Below, in pieces: positions 34,471 to 46,854 of a DNA stretch of 64,000 nt. Within the stretch, counting starts at the first letter, position 1; the number at the start of each line of letters is the position of its first letter. A model generated the notes under the pieces. That model was not told the DNA's origin, ran no database searches, and saw nothing but the letters and a program-made list of their open reading frames with translations. The position numbers and the translations under genes are program-made. Source of the stretch: Phocoena phocoena (lineage: Eukaryota > Chordata > Mammalia > Artiodactyla > Phocoenidae); NCBI RefSeq assembly GCF_963924675.1, contig NW_027077402.1, positions 2,294,001 to 2,358,000 of the forward strand, written 5' to 3'.

Positions 34471-34789
34471 GTAACTTTAATGAACAGATGTGTGAGCCAT
34501 ACTGTAATTAACAGAGAACAGTGTATAAGATGTTATACACTGTTAGAAATAAGATGTTTCTAACACTTCCATTTGATATTTCCATCACTTTCTTATAAGC
34601 AAGTTCAGTGAAAATGTTTGTCTTATGTGTCAGGTCAATATTAGAGAAACGAAGTGATTTCTTTCCAAGCATGTACATCTAATAATCTTGCTTAAAGCTT
34701 CAATCTTGTTTTAAATGCTTTTCCATTGAAAATGATACCTCTCTTTCAGCTCCCCCATTTCTGAGAAGTATAAAATCTTATAATTTATT
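34471..34789. other. Unassigned AT-rich sequence with two hairpins
   Basis: No repeat family recognised. It contains the adjacent hairpins at 34,519-34,564, listed separately. No convincing open frame. Confidence 0.5.
34519..34564. repeat. Twin adjacent hairpins sharing one loop word
   Basis: Stem 1: CAGTGTATAA (34,519-34,528) pairs perfectly with TTATACACTG (34,533-34,542). Stem 2: GTTAGAAA (34,542-34,549) pairs perfectly with TTTCTAAC (34,557-34,564). ATAAGATGTT spans both loops, so the two hairpins are also an imperfect direct repeat at a ~24-bp step. Confidence 0.8.
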
Positions 34790-34967
34790 ATTACCAAAGG
34801 GGAAAGGGTGGGAGGAGGGATAAATTCACAGTTTGGGATTAACACATACACAATGCTATGTATAAAATCGATCATCAACAAGGAACTACTGTATAGCACA
34901 GGGAACTACACTCAATATTTTGCAATAACCTATAAGGGGAAATGATCTGAAAAAGAATAGATATTTT
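34790..34967 (+). mobile_element. L1 3' UTR fragment
   Basis: CCAAAGGGGAAAGGGTGGGA, TTTGGGATTAACACATACAC, AAGGAACTACTGTATAGCAC and AATAACCTATAAGGGGAAA match the 3' UTR of cetartiodactyl L1 in order. It ends just before the diverged sat1 block. Confidence 0.85.
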
Positions 34968-36821
34968 TATTGACATCACCTATCACTGACAGTTAAAATC
35001 GAACCTAAGGGAAGCCGGTGGTGAGTGTTTCTGACCCTGAAGACTTCAATCATCTAAAGTTTGGACTCTGCCTACTTCCCAAGGCCCTTAATGAACATAT
35101 GTGTAGCCGTAGCTTAAAAAATCCCCCAGTTTGGGTTGCGGAGAGACACTGATTTTGAAAAAGCCCTGGTGTTCTCCTCACATGAATGGGACCCTTCCTA
35201 CAGCTAAAACATGCCTGTCACACACAGAGGATGGTATACCGTCTGATCGGGAAAAGTTTGGAAAAGGAATCTCATCTCCTCATCACCTGGTGCTCAGGTT
35301 CACCCCTCCAGAGTCTTTACTAACAGTCTCCCCACTTGGAGATGTCAGGACTGAACATCCTGTTGTGCACAGTTTGGAATTTGTCCAGAGGATGAATCGG
35401 AAGGAGGAGGAACAATGAGAGACAAGTCTTAGGTGTTCAGACAGGCACATGTCACTCTAATTTCCAATCAGGAAGACGAATTAACCAAAGGCTAGGGTTG
35501 CCCATGGAAACAGAATAGGGCTTGAGGAAATCCCGCTGCTTTGTGGCCAGTTCCCATAAACACAAGTGGAAAAATGGAACTCAGGGGCACAAAATTCACG
35601 AAACTGCAGAGCTCAAAATATCTATCACTGAAAAATGTCTTGAGGAAGGTCAGAAAAAAGGACTTGTAAGCAACAGAGAATGGCAGGAAAGGGATTGGAA
35701 GAGGTAGAAAGGACTCGCCATTAAGCACAAGAAAAGGGGCTGAACATTGCCAACATTGCAGTTAGCCAAAAAGGGTGTATGCATCTTTTTCTGTATAAAT
35801 TCAAGAAAAGGGCATACACATTTTTAGCCAACCAAACAGGTGGGCACTGGAAATCAATACTACAAAACACATCACTTTGCATCAGTCAGAAGAGCCGTCC
35901 TCATAAAGTGTAAACACCAGAAATGCAGGACAGGGCAAGGAGAAAAGGGAGCACTGTGAGGCTTATAGTGGAAATGTATGTTGCCAACGTTCACTCTGGA
36001 GAAGTGTATTGTGTTTACTAAAGCATCTAAAAAATGAGCTACAGAGCACAGAGCACTTGCACTCATGGACGTATATCTTGGGAAAAACAAAAATGGGGAG
36101 GACACAGGCACGCCAAAGTTTACCGCCTCTCTGTTTAAAAGATCCTCGACTAGGATATAACATAAATGTCTCTGGAGGGAAAAAATGGATAGAGATGAGG
36201 TACTTAGGTAGAGTGGAATATTACTCAGCCCGGAAAATAATGAAATATTGCCATTTGTAAAAACTCCAGAGGACTTAACTATGATCATAAAAAGTCACAA
36301 AACACTAAAAGAAAAACACATAAGATATCACTAATACATGGAATATAAACTTGGCTACACATGCACTGAATTACAAAACAGAACAGGGTCTCAAATTAAG
36401 AAAACCAACTTATGCTTTCTTATGGAGAAAGGTGAGTTGGGGTGCTGCATAAAACCAGAGATTGAAATTAGCACAGATACCGTTGCAAAAGCCAAATATG
36501 TAATAGACAAGACCTACTCCTTGCTCAACGAAGTGGACTCAACACCACATATTCAACACTTAGGAATATACCTGACTGGTAACAACCTTAAAACCCATGG
36601 ATTTATATGTCTCCATAAGAGAATCAAGCATGTGTACAGCGGCAAAAACGCAGCAGTGAAAATCCGATAAATCCCATTACCAAAATAAATTTTAAACACA
36701 AAACAAAATGACAGTGAAATAGACAAGAATTCTTAAATAATTCACTCAGGGCTTGTGATGCAACATGGATTTACCACATCGACACCCAGAGCTGGTGAGA
36801 AATAGGGCTGGACACTTCGGG
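34968..36821 (+). repeat. Diverged sat1 monomer D1 (oldest-looking)
   Basis: The first ~180 bp match no other monomer clearly (CCCCCAGTTTGGGTTGCGG near 35,125-35,143 looks LTR-like). Recognisable monomer text runs from about 35,170 (GGGACCCTTCCTACAGCTAA). The L1-derived half reads closer to real L1 than in any other copy (CATCAGTCAGAAGAGCC at 35,880; GAATATTACTCAGCC at 36,217). From about 36,320 it becomes much more similar to the others, suggesting a recombinant copy. Confidence 0.8.
35762..35831. repeat. Decayed palindrome (monomer D1)
   Basis: Left arm AGCCAAAAAGGGTGTATGCA, centre TGTATAAATTCA, right arm GGGCATACACATTTTTAGCC. About 70 nt; outer arms still pair, inner parts do not. Confidence 0.85.
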
Positions 36822-38565
36822 CTGATAGCATTGGTGAGGATTGGTGAGTAAATGCAGACCGTTTGAAGTCATACTGCATGATACCCATTCCATGGGTCCC
36901 AACTCTCCAGGTTTAAGCGAATCTTCCTTCAGCTAAAACATACATGGGAAACACAGAGTATGGTCCACCATGTGATTGAGAAAAGTTTTTAAATGCATCT
37001 CAGTTTTTGTCCCCTGGTATTCAGGTTCACCATTCCAGACGCTTTACTAACACTCTCCCCACTTGGAGAGTCAGTGCCTTTAACCTCCTCTTTGGCACAG
37101 TTTGCGATTTCTGTGCAAGATGAACAGGAATAGGGAGAACCAAAGAGAGACTAGCTGTAGGTGTCTGCAAAGGCAAATGTAATGCTCATTTCCCACAAGG
37201 AAGAAGAATTAGCCAAAGGCTCAGCATGCCTGCCGGAACCAGATTAGGGCCTGAAGCAATCCTGTGGTTTTGTGGCCAGCTCACAAGAAAGCTAGCTGAA
37301 GAAAGGAGCTCAGGGGCACTGTAATTCACAAACCTACAGAGTTGTAAATGACAGCTATCTTCCAGAAATATATTGAAGTAAGCCTGCAAAGAGGACTTGA
37401 AAGCGGGGCAGAATTTAAGGAAAGCTATTTCAGGGGATAGACAGGTTTTGCACTTAAAGCATAGGAAAAGAGGCAGATCGTCGACAATGATGCACTCGGC
37501 CAAAAAGTGCGTATGCGTTTTTTCCTGAATATATTCAGGAAAAAACGCATACGCACTTTTTGGCCAACCAAGCAAGCCTATGAAGGAAATCTGCACTACA
37601 ATGAAGTCTCAGTGCCCCCCGGTCAAAGGGGCCATCTGAAAAAAGTGTAAAATCCAGAAAGGCAGGACAGGCCATGGAGAACAGGGAGCCTTGTTATGCT
37701 GATGGACGGGATGTAAATTGCCAACAGCCGCTCTGGAGACGTGAATGGTGTTTCCTGAAACACGTAAGAAACGAAGCAACACTGCCTATGGCACTTACAC
37801 TTATGGTCCTATAGCTTACGGAAATTAAAATCAAAAACACACAGCCACCCCAAGGTTTGGGACGGCTTTGTTTACAAGAACCTCGTCTACGGTACAAGTT
37901 AAATATCCCAGAAAGCGAAAAATGGATAAAGAAGTTGTGGTATGTATGTAAAATGTAATATCACTGAGCAATGAAATGTATGTCATCAGGCCTGTAGCGG
38001 CATAGTAGGTGGATTCAGGTACGGTGATTCTACGTGAAATAAGTCACACAGAAAGAGAAACATCATTAGATATGACTAATACACGGGATGTAAACTTGAC
38101 TACACATGAACTGAATTACAATAGAGAACATGGTCTCAAATTTAGAAATACAACTTGCGCTTGCTTATGGGGAAAGGTGAGTTGGGGTGCCGGATGAAAC
38201 CAGAGATTTAAATTAGCACAGATACCGTTCCATAAGCCAAACTTCTAATAGACAAGACCTACCCATTGCTTAAAGAAATGGACTCAACACCACATATTCA
38301 ACGCCTAGGAATATATCTGACTAGGAAGAAACTTAAAACCCATGGATTTATATCTCAGTAAGTGAATCAAATGTGTGTACAGACGGATAAACGCAGCAGT
38401 GAAAATCCGATAAATCCCAGTATCAAAATAAATTTCGAAAACAAAACACAATGACAGTGAAATAGAGAGCAATTCTTAAATAATTCACTCAGGGCTTGTG
38501 ATGCAACCTGGATTTACCACATCTACACCCAGAGCTGGGTGAAACATAAAGATGGATACTTCGGG
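36822..38565 (+). repeat. Diverged sat1 monomer D2
   Basis: Full-length, 1,744 bp, all parts present. The L1-like half shares variants with monomers 13-14 (CAAAAACACACAGCCACCCC, GACGGCTTTGTTTACAAG). Confidence 0.9.
37498..37565. repeat. 68-bp perfect palindrome with matched arm changes (monomer D2)
   Basis: The left arm has AAGTGCGTATGCG and the right arm CGCATACGCACTT, where the main array has AAGGGCG and CGCCCTT. The G-to-T and C-to-A differences occupy paired positions, so pairing is unbroken for 34 bp each side. The next outward pair (37,497/37,566) is mismatched. Confidence 0.95.
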
Positions 38566-40004
38566 ATGATAGAATTGATGAGGTACAGTGAGCAAAGGCA
38601 GACCTTTTGGTCATAATGCATGGTACCCATTCCATGGGTCCCAACTCTCCAGGTACAAGGGATTCTTCCTTCAGCTAAAACATGCATGGGAAACCCAGAG
38701 CATGGTCCACCGTGTGATTTGGAAACGTTTCTAAATGCATCTCAGTTTTCGTCCCCTGGTATTCGGGTTCACCATTCCAGACACTTTACTAACTCTCTCC
38801 CCACTTGGAGAGTCAGTGCCTTTAACCTCCTGTTTGTCACAGCTTGCAATTTCTGCGCAAGATGAACAGGAATAGGGAGAACCAATAAGAGACTAGCTGT
38901 AGGTGTCTGCACTGGTAAATGTAACGCTCATTTCCCACCAGGAAGAGGAATTAACCAAAGGCTCAGCGTGCCCTGCCATAAACACATTAGGCCTTGAAGC
39001 AATAATGGGATTTGTTGCCCAGCTCACAAGAAAGCGAGTTGAAGAAAGGAGCTCAGGGACACTGTAATTCACAAACCTGCAGAGTTATAAGTGACAGCTA
39101 ACGTCCAATAATATATTGAAGTAAGCCTGCGAAGAGGACTTGAATGCGGGGCAGAATTTCAGGAAAACGATTTCAGGGGGTAGACTGGAATTGCACTTAA
39201 AGCATAGGAAAAGAGGCAGAACGTCGACAATGATGCACTTGGCCAAAAAGTGTGTATGCATTTTTTCCTGAATATATTCAGGAATAAACGCATACGACCT
39301 TTTTGGCCAACCAAGCAAGCCTGTAAAGGAAATCTGCACTACATTGAAGTCTCTCTACCCCCCGGTCAAAACGGTCATCTGAAAAAAGTGTAAAATCTAG
39401 AAAGGCAGGACAGGCCATGGAGAAGAGGGAGCATTGTTTTGCTGATGGGCAGGATGTAAATTGCCAACAGCCACTCTGGAGAAGTGTATAGTGTTTCCTG
39501 AAACACGTAAGAAACGAAGCAACACAGCCTATGGCACTTACACTTATGGTCCTATAGCTTAGGGAAATTAAAATCAAAAACACACAGCCACCCCAAAGTT
39601 TGGGACGGATCTGTTTACAAGAACCTCGTCTACGGTACAAGTTCAATATCCCAGAAAGCGAAAAATGGATAAAGAAGTTGTGGTACGTACGTACAATGGA
39701 ATATCACTCAGCAATGAAATCTCTGACATCAGGCCCGAAGCGGCATACTGAGTGGCTTCAGGTACGGTGATACTACGTGAAATAAGTCACAGAGAAAAAG
39801 AAACATCATAAGATATGACTAATACACGAGATGTAAACTTGACTACACATGAACTGAATTACAATAGAGAACAGGGTTTCAAATTTAGAAAAACAACTTT
39901 GGCTTGCTTATGGGAAAAGGTGAGTTAGGGTGCCGCATAAAACCAGAGATTGAAATTAGCACAGACTCCGGCCCATATGCCAAATATATAATAGAAAAGA
40001 CATA
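38566..40004 (+). repeat. Diverged sat1 monomer D3, truncated at the telomere-like array
   Basis: Present from offset 1 to ~1,438. The L1-like half breaks at ATAGAAAAGACATAC, followed immediately by ACTAACCTTTACCCG of the telomere-like array. Confidence 0.9.
39239..39310. repeat. Decayed palindrome (monomer D3)
   Basis: Left arm AAGTGTGTATGCATT; right arm GGAATAAACGCATACGACC. The GTG of the left arm is shared with D2, but the right arm did not change to match, so several pairs are lost. Confidence 0.93.
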
Positions 40005-43000
40005 CACTAACCTTTACCCGAAGCCTTAACCTAACCCGTTCCCTAATCCTAACCCATACGCTAACACTAACCCGTACCCTAACACGTACGCTCACCCTAA
40101 ACCGTTGTCGTATGGTAACCTGTTCCCTAAATCGTCCTCATCCCCTAACCCTAACCCTAACCATAACCCGTACCCTTAAACCTACACTCACCCTAAACCG
40201 TTGCTGTACCCTAAACTGTCACCTAAATCGTCCTCGTCCCCTAACCCTAACCCTAAACATAACCCTAAACCTAACCCTTACCCAAAGTCTTATGCTAAAC
40301 CGTCACCTAATCCTAAACTGTACGCTAACACTAACCCATACCCTAACACGTACGCTCAACCTACACGGTTGTCGTATCCTAATCTCTATCCTAAACCGTC
40401 TCCGTCGCCTAAACCTAACCCTAAACCTAACCCTTACCCGAAGCCTTCCACTAAAAAGTCCCCAATCCTAACACGTACGCTAACACTATCCCATACCCTA
40501 ACACGTACGCTCAACCTAAACCGTTCTCCTACACTAACCTGTCCGCTAAACCGTCCCCGTCCCCTAACCCTAACCCTAACCCTAACCCTAAAACTAACCC
40601 TTACCCGAAGCCTTACACTTACCCGTCCCTTTATCCTAACCCGTAGGCTATCACTAACCCGTACTCTAACATGTACGCTCACCCTAAACCATGGTCGTAT
40701 GCTAAACTGTCCCCAAACTGTCCCCGTCCCCTAACCCTAACCCTAATCCTAACACTAACACTAACCCTTACCCGAAGCCTTACCCTAAACCGTCCCCTAA
40801 TACTAACCCGTACGCTAACACTAATCCATACACTAACTTGTAAGCTCAACCTAAACTGTTGTCATACGCTAACCTGTACCTTAACCGTCCCCGTCCCCTA
40901 ACCCTAAACCTAACCCTAACCCTAACACTTACCCGAAGCCTTACCCTAACCCGACCCCTAATCCTAACCCGTACGCTAACACTAACCCGTGCCCTAACAC
41001 GTGTGCTCACCCTAAACCGTTTTCGTACCCTAACCTGTCACCTAAACCGTCCGCGTCCCTTGACCCTAACCCTAACCCTAACCATAACCCTAACCCTTAC
41101 CCGAAGCCTTACACTAACCCGTCCCCTAATCCTAACCCGTACGCTAACACTAACCCGTACCCTAACACGTACGCTCACCCTAATCCGTTGTCCTACCCTA
41201 ACCTGTCCCCTAAACCGTCCCCGTCCCCTAACCCTAACCCTAACCCTAACCCTAACCCTTACCCGAAGCCTTACCCTAACCCGTCCACTAAATCTAACCC
41301 GTACGCTAACACTAACCCGTACCCTAAAACGTACGCTCACTCTAAAACGTTTTTGTACCCTAACATGTCCCCTAAACCGTCCCCATCCCCTAACCCTAAC
41401 CCTAACTCTAACCCTAACCCTTACCCGAAGCCTTACCCTAACCCGTCCCCTAATCCTAACGCGTACGCTAACACTAACCAATACCCTAACACGTACGCTC
41501 ACCCTAAACCATTGTCGTACCCTAACCTGTCCCCTAAACCGTCCCCATCCCCTAATCCTAACCCCAACACTAACTCTAACCCTAACCCTTACCCAAAGCC
41601 TTACCCTAACCCGTCCCCTTATCCTAACCTGTAACCTAACACTAACCCGTACCCTAACACGTACGCTCACCCTAAACCTTTGTCGTACCCTATCCTGTCC
41701 CCTAAACCATCCCAGTCCCCGTCCCCATCCCCTAACCCTAACCCTAACCCTAACCTTAAACCTTACCCAAAGCCTTACCCTAACCCGTCCCCTAATTCTA
41801 ACCCGTACGCTAACACTAACCCGTACCTTAACACGTACGCTCACCCTAAACCGTTGTCGTAACCTAATGTGTCCCCTAAACCGTCCGCGTCCCCTAACCC
41901 TAACCCTAATCCTAACTCTTACTCGAAGCCTTACACTAACCGGTCCCCTTATCCTAACCCGTACGCTAACACTAAATCGTACCCTAGCACGTACGCTCAT
42001 CCTAAACTGTTGTCGTACCCTAACCTTTCCCTAAACCATCACCGTCCCCTGACCCTAACCCTAACCCTAACCCTAACCCTAACCCTTACTCGAAGCCTTA
42101 CCCTAACCCGTCCCCTAATCCTAACCCGTACACTAAACTAACCCGTACACTCACCCTAAACCACTGTCGTAACCTAACCTGTCCTCTAAACCCTCCCCGT
42201 CCCCTAACCCTAACCCTAACACAACCCTAACCCAAACCTAAACCTTACCCGAAGCCTTATCCTAACCCGTCCCCTAATCCTAAACCGTACGCTAACTCTA
42301 ACCTGTACCCTAAGATGTACGCTAACCCTAAAGCGTTTTCATACCCTAACCTGTCCCCTAAACCGTCCCCGTCCCGTAACCCTAACGCTAACCTTAACCC
42401 TAACCATAAACCTTACCCGAAGCCTTACACTAACCCGTCCCCTAAACCTAACCGGTACGCTAACACTAACCCATACCCTAACACGTACGATCACCCTAAA
42501 CCGTTGTCGTACCCGAACCTGTCCCCTAAACCGTCCTCGTCCCCTAACACTAACCCTAACCCTAACTCTAACCCTAACCCTTACCCGAATCCTTACGCTA
42601 ACCCGTCCCCTAATCGTAAACCGTACGCTAACGCTAACCTGTACCATAACACGTACGCTCACCCTAAACCTTTGTCATACCCTAACTTGTCCCCTAAACC
42701 GTCCCCGTCCCCTAACCCTAACCCTAACCCTAACCCTTACCTGAAGCCTTACCCTAACCCATCCCCTAATCCTAACCCGTACGCTAACACTAACCCGTAC
42801 CCTAACACGTACTCTCACCCTAAACCGTTGTCGTACCTTAACCTGTCTCCTAAACGGTCCCCATCCCCTAACCCTAACCCTAACCCTAACCCTAACACTT
42901 ACCCTAAGCCTTACCCTAAACCGTACCCGAATCCTAACACGTACGCTAACACTAACCCGTACCGTAACACATACGCTCAACCTAAACCGTTGTCGTACAC

Positions 43001-44694
43001 TAACCTGCCCCCTAAAACGTCCCAGACCCCTAACAATAAACCTAACCCTAAACCTAACCCTAACCCTAACCCTAACCCTTACCCGAAGCCTTACACTAAC
43101 CCGTCCCCTAATCCTAACCCGTACGTTACACTAACCCGTACCCTAACACGTTCACTCACCCTAACCCGTTGTCGTACCCTAACATGTCCCCTAAACCTTC
43201 CCCATCCCCTAATCCTAACCCTAACACTAGCCCTTACCCAAAGCCTTAACCTAACCCGTCCCCTAGTCCTAACCCGTACGCTAAAACTAACCGATACCCT
43301 AACACGTACGCTCACCCTAAACCGTTGTCGTACCCTAACCTATCCCCTAAACCGTCCCCATCCCCTAAACCTAACCCTAATCCTAACCCTAACACTTACC
43401 CGAAGCCTTACACTAACCCGTCCCCTAATCCTAAACCGTATGCTAACATTAACCCGTACCCTAACACGTACGCTCACACTAAACCGTTATCATACCCTAA
43501 CCTGTCCCCTAAACCGTCCCCATCCCCTAACCCTAACCCTAATCCTAAACCTAACCCTAACCCTTACCCGAAGCCTTACCCTAACCCGACCACTAATCCT
43601 AACCCGTACACTAACACTATCCCGTACCCTAACACGTATGCTCACCCTAAACCATTGTCGTACCCTAACCTGTCCCCTAAGCCGTCCCCGTCCCATAACC
43701 CTAACGCTAACCCTAACCCTAACCCTAACTTTTACCCGAAGCCTTACAATAACCCTTCCCTTAATCCTAAACTGTACGATAACACTAACCCTTACCCTAA
43801 CACGTATGCTCACCCTAAACCGTTGTCGTACACTAACCTGTCCCCTAAACCAACCCCATCCCCTAACACTAACCCTAACCCTAACCCTAAACCTAGCCCT
43901 TACCCTAAGCCTTACGCTAACCCGTCCCATAATCCTAAACCGTATGCTAACAGTAACCCGTACCCTAACACGTACGCTCACCCTAAACCGTTGTCATAAC
44001 CTAACCTGTCCCCTAAACCGTTCCCGTCCCCTAACCCTAACCCTAACCCTAACCATAACGCTTACCCGAAGCCTTACACTAACCCGTCCGCTAATCCTAA
44101 ACTGTATGCTAACACTAACCCATACCCTAACATGTACGCTCAACCTAAACCATTGTCGTACCCTAACCTGTCCCCTAAACCCTCCGCGTCCCCTATCCCT
44201 AACCCTAAACCTAAACCTAACCCTAACCCTAACCCTAACCCTTACCCGAAGCCTTACACTAACCCGTCCCCTAATCCTAACCCGTACGCTAACACTAACC
44301 CGTACCCTAACACGTACGCTCACCCTAAACCATTTTCGTCCCATAACCTGTTCCCTAAACCGTCCCCGTCCCCTAACCCTAACCCTAACCCTTACCCGAA
44401 GCCTTCCCCTAACCCATCCCCTAATCCTAACTCATATGCTAACACTAACCCGTACCCTTACAGGTACGCTCACCCTAAACCGTTGTCGTACCCGAACCTG
44501 TCCCCTAATTCGTCCCCGTCCCCTAACCCTAACCCTAACCGTAACCCTAACCCTAACCCTAACCCTTACCCGAAGCCTTACCCTAACCCGTCCCCTAATC
44601 CTAAACTGTATGCGAACACTAACCCGTACCCTAACACGTACGCTCACCCTAAACCGTTGTCGTACCTTAACCTGTCTCCTAAAGCGTCCCCATC

Positions 44695-44740
44695 CCCTAA
44701 CCCTAACCCTAACCCTAACCCTAACCCTAACCCTAACCCT
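44695..44740 (-). repeat. Longest uninterrupted telomeric run seen (7.7 hexamers)
   Basis: CCCTAA repeated without error from 44,695 to 44,740, inside one higher-order unit's core. It is short compared with a true chromosome end, which supports an interstitial, decayed array. Confidence 0.85.
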
Positions 44741-46854
44741 TACCCGAAGCCTTACCCTAAGCCGTACCCTAATCCTAACACGTACGCTAACACTAACCCG
44801 TACCCTAACACATACGCTCAACCTAAACTATTGTCATACCCTAACCTGTCCCCTAAACCGTCCCCGTCCCCTAACACTAAACCTAACCCTAACCCTAACC
44901 CTTACCCTAATCCTAACCCTTACGCGAAGCCTTGCCCTAACCCGTCCAATAATCCTAACCCGTACGCTAACACTAACACGTACCGTAACACGTACGCTCA
45001 CCCTTAACCATTGTCGTAACCTAACCTGTCCCCTAAACCGTCCCCGTCCCCTAACACTAATCCTAAACCTAACCCTAAACCTAAAACTTACCCGAAGCCT
45101 TACACTAACACGTTCCCTAATCCTAACCCGTACGTTTACACTAACATGTACCCTAACACGTTCGCTCACCCTAAACCGTGGTCGTACCCTAACATGTCCC
45201 CTAAACCTTCCCCGTCCCCTAATCCTAACCCTAACCCTAACCCTAACCCTAGCCCTTACCCAAAGCCTTACCCTAACCCGTCCCCTAATCCAAACCCGTA
45301 CGCTAAAACTAACCTATACCCTAACACGTATGCTCTCCCTAAACCGTTGTCGTACCCTAACCTATCCCCTAAACCGTCCCCGTCCCCTAAACCTAACCAT
45401 AATCCTAACCCTAACCCTTACCCGAAGCCTTACCCTAACCCGTCCCCTAATCCTAAACCGTATGCTAACATTAACCCGTACCCTAACACGTACACTCACA
45501 CTAAACCGTTGTCATAACCTAACCTGTCCCCTAAACCGTTCCCGTCCCCGAACCATAACCCTAAACCCAACCATAACCATAACCCTTACCCGAAGCCTTA
45601 CACTAACGCGTCCCCTAACCCTAAACTGTATGCTAACACTAACCCGTACCCTAACACGTACGCTCACCCTAAACCATTGTCGTACCCTAACCTGTCCCCT
45701 AAACCCTCCGCGTCCCCTATCCCTAACCCTAACCCTAAACCTAACCCTAACCCTAACCCTAACCCTTACCCGAAGCCTTACACTAACCCGTCCCCTAATC
45801 CTAAACCGTACGCTAACACTAAACCGTACCCTAACACGTACACTCACCCTAAACCACTGTCGTACCATAGCCTGTTCCCTAAACCGTCCCCATCCCCTAA
45901 ACCTAACCCTAACCCTAACCCTAACCCTTACCCGAAGCCTTACCCTAACCCGTCCCCTAATCCTAAACCGTATGCTAACATTAACCCATACCCTAACACG
46001 TACGCTCACACTAAACCGTTGTCATACCCTAACCTTTCCCCTAAACCGTCCCCATCCCCTAACCCTAACCCTAATCCTAAACCTAACCCTAACCCTTACC
46101 CGAAGCCTTACCCTAACCCGACCCCTAATCCTAAACCGTACGTTAACACTATCCCATACCCTAACACGTACGCTCACCCTAAACCGTTGTCGTACCCTAA
46201 CCTGTCCCCTAAGCCGTCCCCATCCCCTAACCCTAACGCTAACCCTAACCCTAACCCTAACCCTTACCCGAAGCCTTACCATAACCCGTCCCTTAATCCT
46301 AACCTGTACGCTAACACTAACCGTTACCTTAACACGTACGCTCACCCAAAACCGTTGTCGTACACTAACCTGTCCCCTAAACCATCCCCGTCCCCTAACA
46401 CTAACCCTAACCCTAACCCTAACCCTAGCCCTTACCCTAAGACTTACGCTACCCCGTCCCCTAATCCTAACCCGTACGCTAACAGTAACCCGTACCCTAA
46501 CACGTACGCTCACCCTACACCGTTGTCATAACCTAACCTGTCCCCTAAACCGTTCCCGTCCCCTAACCCTAACCCTAAACCCAACCATAACCATAACCCT
46601 TACCCGAAGCCTTACACTAACGCGTCCCCTAACCCTAAACTGTATGCTAACACTAACCCGTACCCTAACACGTACGCTCACCCTAAACCATTGTCGTACC
46701 CTAACCTTTCCCCTAAACCCTCTGCGTCCCCTATCCCTAACCCTAACCCTAACCCTAACCCTAACCCTAACCCTTACCCAAAGCCTTACCCTAACCCGTC
46801 CACTAATCCTAAGGCGTACGCTAAAATTAACCCATACCCTAACAAGTACGCTCA

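Larger units (their letters stand above)
34968..40004 (+). repeat. Second, diverged sat1 block (three monomers)
   Basis: Monomer starts are at or before 34,968 (diverged), 36,822 and 38,566, with 1,744 bp between the last two. The last is cut at offset ~1,438 where telomere-like DNA begins. Same orientation as the main array. Copies here differ from one another and from the main array more than main-array monomers differ among themselves. Confidence 0.9.
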
